Origin: Bugulina stolonifera
Taxonomy: Eukaryota; Bryozoa; Gymnolaemata; Cheilostomatida; Bugulidae
DNA: 64,000 nucleotides
Reading direction: 5' to 3'
Assembly: GCA_935421135.1 (NCBI GenBank)
Contig: OW285188.1
Span: 17,957,233 to 18,021,232, forward strand
Positions 59,272 to 64,000 of this stretch are shown here, piece after piece. Made by a program: the position numbers and the translations under genes. Each line of letters begins with the position of its first letter. Positions within the stretch are counted from its first letter, which is position 1. The notes beneath the pieces were generated by a model, which saw nothing but the letters and a program-made list of their open reading frames with translations, was not told the origin of the DNA and made no database searches.

Positions 59272-59885
59272 TGTACATGTACATACCTGTATGTATCCTT
59301 TACAGTGCATTTGTACCCTTTGCTGTATATTGTAAATCATCATACAATTCCATTATTTAGGAGTCCAAGAGTACCTAATAGCACCTTGCTACAAGTGAAT
59401 AACTGTTAGTAGTGATAACCACAATAGAACATGTGCTTGCATACATGTGGTCTTGTGGAATTTCTCTAGTAAGGATTCAATGCCATCTAAATGTAGTCAT
59501 AATAAAGGATTTATGTAGATTCAGTCTGTGATAATTCCCTTCAGGCATGTTGATGACAAACATAACTTTATAATAAAGCTGAGCCACTGGTGCTTTGATA
59601 AGAGCTGATATGAGAGAGAATTCACTGCTAATCCATTAGTAGCACCCTCCCTCCCTCCCTCTACTGGCTCTTCTACAAAGAACAAGGGCTATCTCATTTA
59701 TTACTGTGTCCTGCACCTATGCTAATATTGTTGAAGTTGTTGTTGGAGTTCTAGACTGTTATACGTCCTATAGCTAAGGGACAGTCTATGTGGAGACACC
59801 AATTGTTTTCCACCAGTCAAACATTATGGATCAAATGGATCTTTCCAACTGCCTTTCATACAACTATGCAAGTGCTTGTCTGTAG

Positions 59886-60080
59886 ATGCAGTGTTTAGCT
59901 GGGTATTGGGGATATAGCTGCGAATTGGTAGTAAGAGGGTACCAGAAGAGTCCCTGTGCTGCTGGTGCCTCCTGTATGGACCTACCTGAGGCTAAGTTCT
60001 ACTGTGCATGTCCTCATGGTGTGCTAGGGAGCCTATGTCCTCGGAGATTAAATGACTGTAAAGGTGCCGACAGTTGGTAG
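59886..60080 (+). pseudogene. EGF-like repeats with a lost cysteine
   Basis: Encodes CLAGYWGYSCELVV, then SPCAAGASCMDLPEAKFYCA and CPHGVLGSLC. The first Cys expected before SPC is Tyr (GYQKSPC). The frame stops at 60078-60080. Confidence 0.6.
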
Positions 60081-60116
60081 TGTCCTCCTTAGTGTGAACC
60101 AAAGACCTGATGGTGA

Positions 60117-60235
60117 GCTAGTAGACATTGTGTCTATGGAACATGTCTAGACTCTGGCCATAATGGATTTGAGCACAGGTACAGCAACTGTATAGATCAA
60201 TGGTATCAGTGTGATACTGTGGTGATCATAGTGCT
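60117..60235 (+). pseudogene. EGF-like fragment with altered cysteines
   Basis: Encodes HCVYGTCLDSGHNGFEHRYS and NCIDQWYQCDT. Only part of the six-cysteine EGF pattern is left. A gtaagt follows. Confidence 0.4.
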
Positions 60236-60734
60236 AGTAAGTAGTAACTTCTATTAACAGTATCAGTACAGTAAGAGTACCCATAGCCCTACTAGTAGTA
60301 ATAGTTACATGTAGTTAGTTATTTACATGGAGTTTCCAAGGTTCTCTATTTGCAACTATTGCTGCCAAGGGAACTTCAGATGGGAGTCTCCTTTTCTTTG
60401 ACTTTGAATCTCAATCTGGGTCTCCCAATTCCAGCGCACTATCTTCAAGTTGGGAGTACAAGAATTATTTTGGTAGTTTGTTATCACGTGACCAGCCCAT
60501 CTAATTAGAGCAAATTGCAGCTTTAGTAAATCAGTATTAATACCAGAATTATAAAAAATATATAAAACTATCAACTCTGGTCATTTCACCAGCAACATTA
60601 AATATCAGTTTGGTTACTGAGTGCTTATCCCAAGCATAATCTACAGCATATGCTGGTATATCAATGGCTAGGCTTGCTACAAGCTTGGTACAGCTACATA
60701 ATGTTGTATGTACAAATATCACTGGTGTTGTATT

Positions 60735-60795
60735 AGGTGTCATGTGGGCTGGAGTGGACTCAGCTGTGAGGTGGTCGGCCACGCTAGAATATAGG
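60735..60795 (+). pseudogene. EGF-like C-terminal half
   Basis: Encodes CHVGWSGLSCEVVGHAR, matching the C-x-x-G-x-x-G-x-x-C end of EGF domains. The hAT insertion at 60819 lies just downstream. Confidence 0.45.
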
Positions 60796-60818
60796 AGAGA
60801 CTTGACCTTTGTCTGGAT

Positions 60819-61602
60819 CAGGGCTTAAAGTGTACCGGAACGCCGTTCTGGTAAGAATTTATTAGAGCTATTCTTACAGGAACGCGTTCCGGTTGCATTT
60901 TCAGTACATTAGCTAGTCTACTAGTTGTTTTAGGAAAGGTATAGCTCCCTTACTAAGTACAGCTAGTCAGACCGCCCTCGCTCGAGACGTTGATAGGTCG
61001 CCAAGTTACTCAATTGATTAGGGTCATTAATGGGTGTCTAAAGTTTTTTTTATTTTAATATTAATATCTCTTACACGTTAAGACATGAAAATTTGGTGGC
61101 AATATGTATGGCAAACATTTTTATATTAGAAGATCCAATTGGTACTACTGTTTACTCAAAAATACATCACATTTTGAATATTGACAGGAAAACAAGGGAG
61201 ACAAATCTAAACTTCTCAAACATTTTCTGCAAGCACCTTCCAACACTGGCTCAATACCACTCTTCTAAACAGAAATGTAGATATAACTATTATATTTATT
61301 AAATGCTTGTTTACACACAGAGAACAGGAGTTAGTGAAAAATATTTATTGTAAAAATATCTTATCGATGTGCTACTTCTTTGAATTTAGCCAGATATAAG
61401 CGGACTTCCTGTTTGATAGTGAAAGTCATGTAATATTGATGCGTTCCTGTAAAAGTAATGTTGATGCGTTCCTGTAAAAGTAATGTTGATGCGTTCCTGT
61501 AAAAGTAATGTTGATGCGTTCCTGTAAAAGTAATGTTGATGCGTTCCTGTAAAAGTAATGTTGATGCGTTCCTGTAAAAAAAATTTTACACTTTAAGCCC
61601 TG
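60819..61602. mobile_element. hAT-type element with internal satellite, 784 bp
   Basis: Ends are cagggcttaaagtgta and its reverse complement tacactttaagccctg. The target duplication gtctggat is exact at 60811-60818 and 61603-61610. CAGGG ends plus an 8-bp duplication indicate hAT. No transposase is visible. Confidence 0.85.
61438..61579 (+). repeat. 25-bp tandem repeat inside the hAT element
   Basis: Six copies (the last partial) of a 25-bp unit gatgcgttcctgtaaaagta-atgtt, identical in the centre of the array. The unit's gcgttcctgtaa also appears inverted near the left end of the element (cttacaggaacgc). Confidence 0.9.
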
Positions 61603-62027
61603 GTCTGGATGGAGGGATATGTATCAACATCACCAAGGAGTAAGTAAACTTGCTGTTCCTATTGCTGCTCATCTAGTCATCATGATTGTCCACCTCCCAC
61701 TGTCCACTCCCCAGTTACTGCTTCTAACTGGTGGCACCTGGAAATCATGTGACATGTACCTATCCAATCAAGCTGTTACATCAAGTTGTATCACTGAGTA
61801 CATTTAATTCATACCCATCTTTATTGTGGTTCTTCCAGTGTATGAATAGCAGGCATTGTGGGGTTAATTGCTACTCTAACATCCATCTTCAATACAGATA
61901 CTAACATTTTAATAGTATTTATATTTAAGTATTGAAAGGATTGCATAATGTCATGTATGCTTGAATGACTAGTATATAACATCTTGGCAAACATTGATTT
62001 ATTACTATAATTATTTCTTTTGTATAG

Positions 62028-62222
62028 CTTCATTTGTGTATGCACCAGTGGATATGCTGGTACTGGCTGTGGCATTACTGTTGATGAGTGCAGAGGTGTA
62101 CCATGTGTCAACAACAGGCTCTGCATTAATGATGTAGGTTCATTTATCTACAAGTGGGCTGTGGGATATGGTGGTGCACTGTCAGCCCTACAGCAACCCT
62201 TGTGTGACTCAATTCTGTGTTA
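62028..62222 (+). pseudogene. Calcium-binding-type EGF repeat with Cys losses
   Basis: After a gtatag acceptor it encodes FICVCTSGYAGTGC, then VDECRGVPCVNNRLCINDVG and SFIYKWAVGYGG. In a live EGF_CA repeat the last part would read C-x-C; here the codons are tac and tgg, each one base from a Cys codon. Confidence 0.65.
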
Positions 62223-63083
62223 ACAGTAAGTACTCAGATTTTCTTTCTACATTAAATTTACTTGTTATACAGCATTGCTTGCTCTAGTAAATAGTTAATT
62301 ACGAAATAATCTGTCTCATTATTTTACACAATATTTTTTGTCTGTTTATGCTGCCTAGAAATTGGAGAATGTATATTTCAATGCTAGCACTTTCCTTACG
62401 CTTTGCTTAGGTTCCCAATGCATGGCACTGGTAAAATCAGGTACATGATGATATTGTACTGGTTTTCTGGTGCCACACATTGAGTGCTGCTTCAAATCTG
62501 CTACTGCTTATGCTTGTAACTGCTTCTACTTTCTGCTGCACTCATTTATGTTGCTAAATCTTGTAAATATATGTGAATAATATCCATGGCAACTGGCTCG
62601 ACCAACATATCTGCTTATAACTTCTGCACTGCCTAGCAACTGGCAACAACTTCCTGCATGTGCAGTGAACATGTATATATCAGTGCCTGTGATATGCTTA
62701 TTGGCATCATTCGTTGTTTTCTCTCTGATAAGGATGTGTTTCAATCGGTAAGTTTTTTATCATGATAATATGAGACTAAATAACCAGTTTGATTAGACCA
62801 CGCCTATTAGCATACATGACACACAGCACACACTCAAACTTACTGGTACAATGTGTTGTGACATTTTGTCTACTAATTTACATGAAATCATATGCTGTGG
62901 TTACACTATTTGGCATGTCTGAAGGCTAAAACTATTGTACCAGCAAGGTAATGTGATCTTAAATTAATTTCAACTAGATTTAGATTTGCAATTGCTATTT
63001 AACTAAGAAAATTAAGTGCAGTATCAAATATGTCGATTCAATTGTGAAATTATATCTTTGTCAGCTCTAGTTAGTCAGCCTCT

Positions 63084-63323
63084 GTGGACTATTTCAGCAG
63101 TCAGGGGACATCGTCACTACCATTTCCAGCAATCACCCTGCTTGGTTCAGCGACTGGAGATGCTGTGATTGGCACTGTAGAATTCACTGTGTGTACAGAT
63201 CAGTGGAGGCTATCGTGTCAAATACAGATATATCTCTCTCTACTCTACACTATCATATATGGGTACCTGGCATGGCACTCTACCAACGCCACAGAATTGG
63301 ATAGTTCAGTTTGGTGTTGCTAG
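63084..63323 (+). pseudogene. Open segment with weak SRCR resemblance
   Basis: Encodes DAVIGTVEFTVCTDQWRLSC, loosely like the GRVEVC-x-W-GTVC start of scavenger-receptor cysteine-rich domains. Too weak to assign. Confidence 0.25.
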
Positions 63324-63754
63324 TCAATTCTCGTTAGAACAGATTGTTACTGTGGATGGTAGAAGATTGAGTTACTACTTACTGCTTATGGTTGAAAGTT
63401 TATCATACATTTGCAAAGATCACTAACTAGCTTTGTCTTTGTTAAAATATTCAAAAGATGAAGCATGTTTGTATAGATTAGATCTTGAAGTGGCTTGCAC
63501 CTATTCAGTGATGCTTCCCATTAACAAAGTAGTAAGTCTACACTCTACAATGCTAGCATCCTCTAAGCACCATTTGCAATATTCTACCACTAAGCTCTTT
63601 GCAATATTGTGCAGTTACCACCACACAAGATTTCTCACCAAGGTGGGGTAGTTTACCTGAAAGTTTTTGCCCTGACTAGCTTGCAACACAACTCTGCTCC
63701 ATGACAATTTGATTTAACATAAATACCTTAGAAACAGTTGAATGCTGTGTTGTA

Positions 63755-63895
63755 GGTAAATGCATCCTGAACAATGATAGGGCACCTGCAGTCAGATGTT
63801 ACAAAGGCTGTGTGGGAACATATTGAGATGATTTACTGCATGACTGTACTTGTTCCCCATGTCATCAATCTGCCACCTGTCACAACTTGGTATAA
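63755..63895 (+). pseudogene. EGF-like repeats with Cys-to-stop change
   Basis: Encodes GKCILNNDRAPAVRCYKGCV GTY, then TGA where the EGF pattern expects Cys (tat-tga-gat-gat), then DDLLHDCTCSPCHQSATCHN LV and another stop. TGA is one base from TGT or TGC. Confidence 0.6.
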
Positions 63896-64000
63896 TATAA
63901 AATCTATGTTCCACCAGTTGAGGCAGTTAAGCTGTGCACCATTTTAATTCAAGTTGGGAGTTACCTAAAACTACACAAAGAGGACAACTTCTGATTATGT

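Larger units (their letters stand above)
49570..64000 (+). pseudogene. Decayed CUB/MAM/EGF extracellular multi-domain gene
   Basis: Exon-like islands on the + strand recall extracellular modules in the order CUB (49982-50170), unidentified Cys-containing exons (50687-51266), MAM end (54215-54309) and many EGF-like units (55803-63900). Most islands carry lesions: frame breaks within domains, conserved cysteines changed to Tyr or Trp, and one Cys-to-stop change. Genes A to D in the same sequence are error-free, so sequencing error is an unlikely cause. A rapidly evolving live gene with unusual splicing remains possible. Transposons sit at 57120-58144 and 60819-61602 within the region. It may continue past the window end. 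Confidence 0.5.

Overview
The window is nuclear DNA of an animal, most likely a marine invertebrate. It is AT-rich, genes are split by many GT-AG introns (15-nt micro-exons up to 1.3-kb exons), the palindrome tacatgta recurs throughout non-coding DNA, and there are remnants of EGF, CUB and MAM extracellular domains plus hAT, Tc1/mariner and pogo-type transposons. I cannot name the species; sponge or mollusc are guesses only.

Region 1 (about 0.3-29.5 kb, + strand): one giant gene, 'gene A'. I chained 44 exons from 870 to the stop at 29497-29499, plus a probable 39-nt exon at 327-365; every junction keeps phase and no internal stop remains, giving about 3,600 codons. The 5' end lies outside the window. 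The product is almost entirely disordered: a basic coiled-coil N-terminal part, then K/E/P-rich, S/D-rich, PGMPPYGYP-repeat, proline/threonine-repeat and KSP-repeat segments, and a short coiled C-terminus. It carries short linear motifs that match protein phosphatase 1 docking (KSVRF on a 30-nt micro-exon, SILK, KKVAW) and a mode-I 14-3-3 site (RSGSLP). A scaffold or cytoskeletal role is inferred, not shown.

Region 2 (26.3-42.4 kb, - strand): three genes for secreted proteins. Gene B (243 aa) is nested, antisense, inside an intron of gene A. Genes C (431 aa) and D (513 aa) are clear paralogues: TATA box, probable non-coding first exon, signal-peptide exon ending in phase 1, a DWR motif, a huge exon of 28 or 34 perfect 13-residue Asn/Gly repeats (xxGxNGNxNGNxN), and a tiny acidic last exon. 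B shares the signal-peptide and phase-1 design but not the array. The Gly-X-Asn composition recalls the low-complexity domain of nacrein-type biomineral proteins; this is only an analogy.

Region 3 (42.4-64 kb): gene-poor. It holds an LTR-like CpG-rich promoter block near 46.2-46.7 kb, several DNA transposons with intact target-site duplications, and fragments of a large extracellular CUB/MAM/EGF gene on the + strand that look decayed (frameshifts, lost cysteines, a Cys codon turned into stop).

The strongest candidates for something undescribed are the Asn/Gly 13-mer secreted gene cluster, the PP1-motif scaffold with its motif-bearing micro-exon, and a minisatellite built from 14 copies of gene A's own splice donor.
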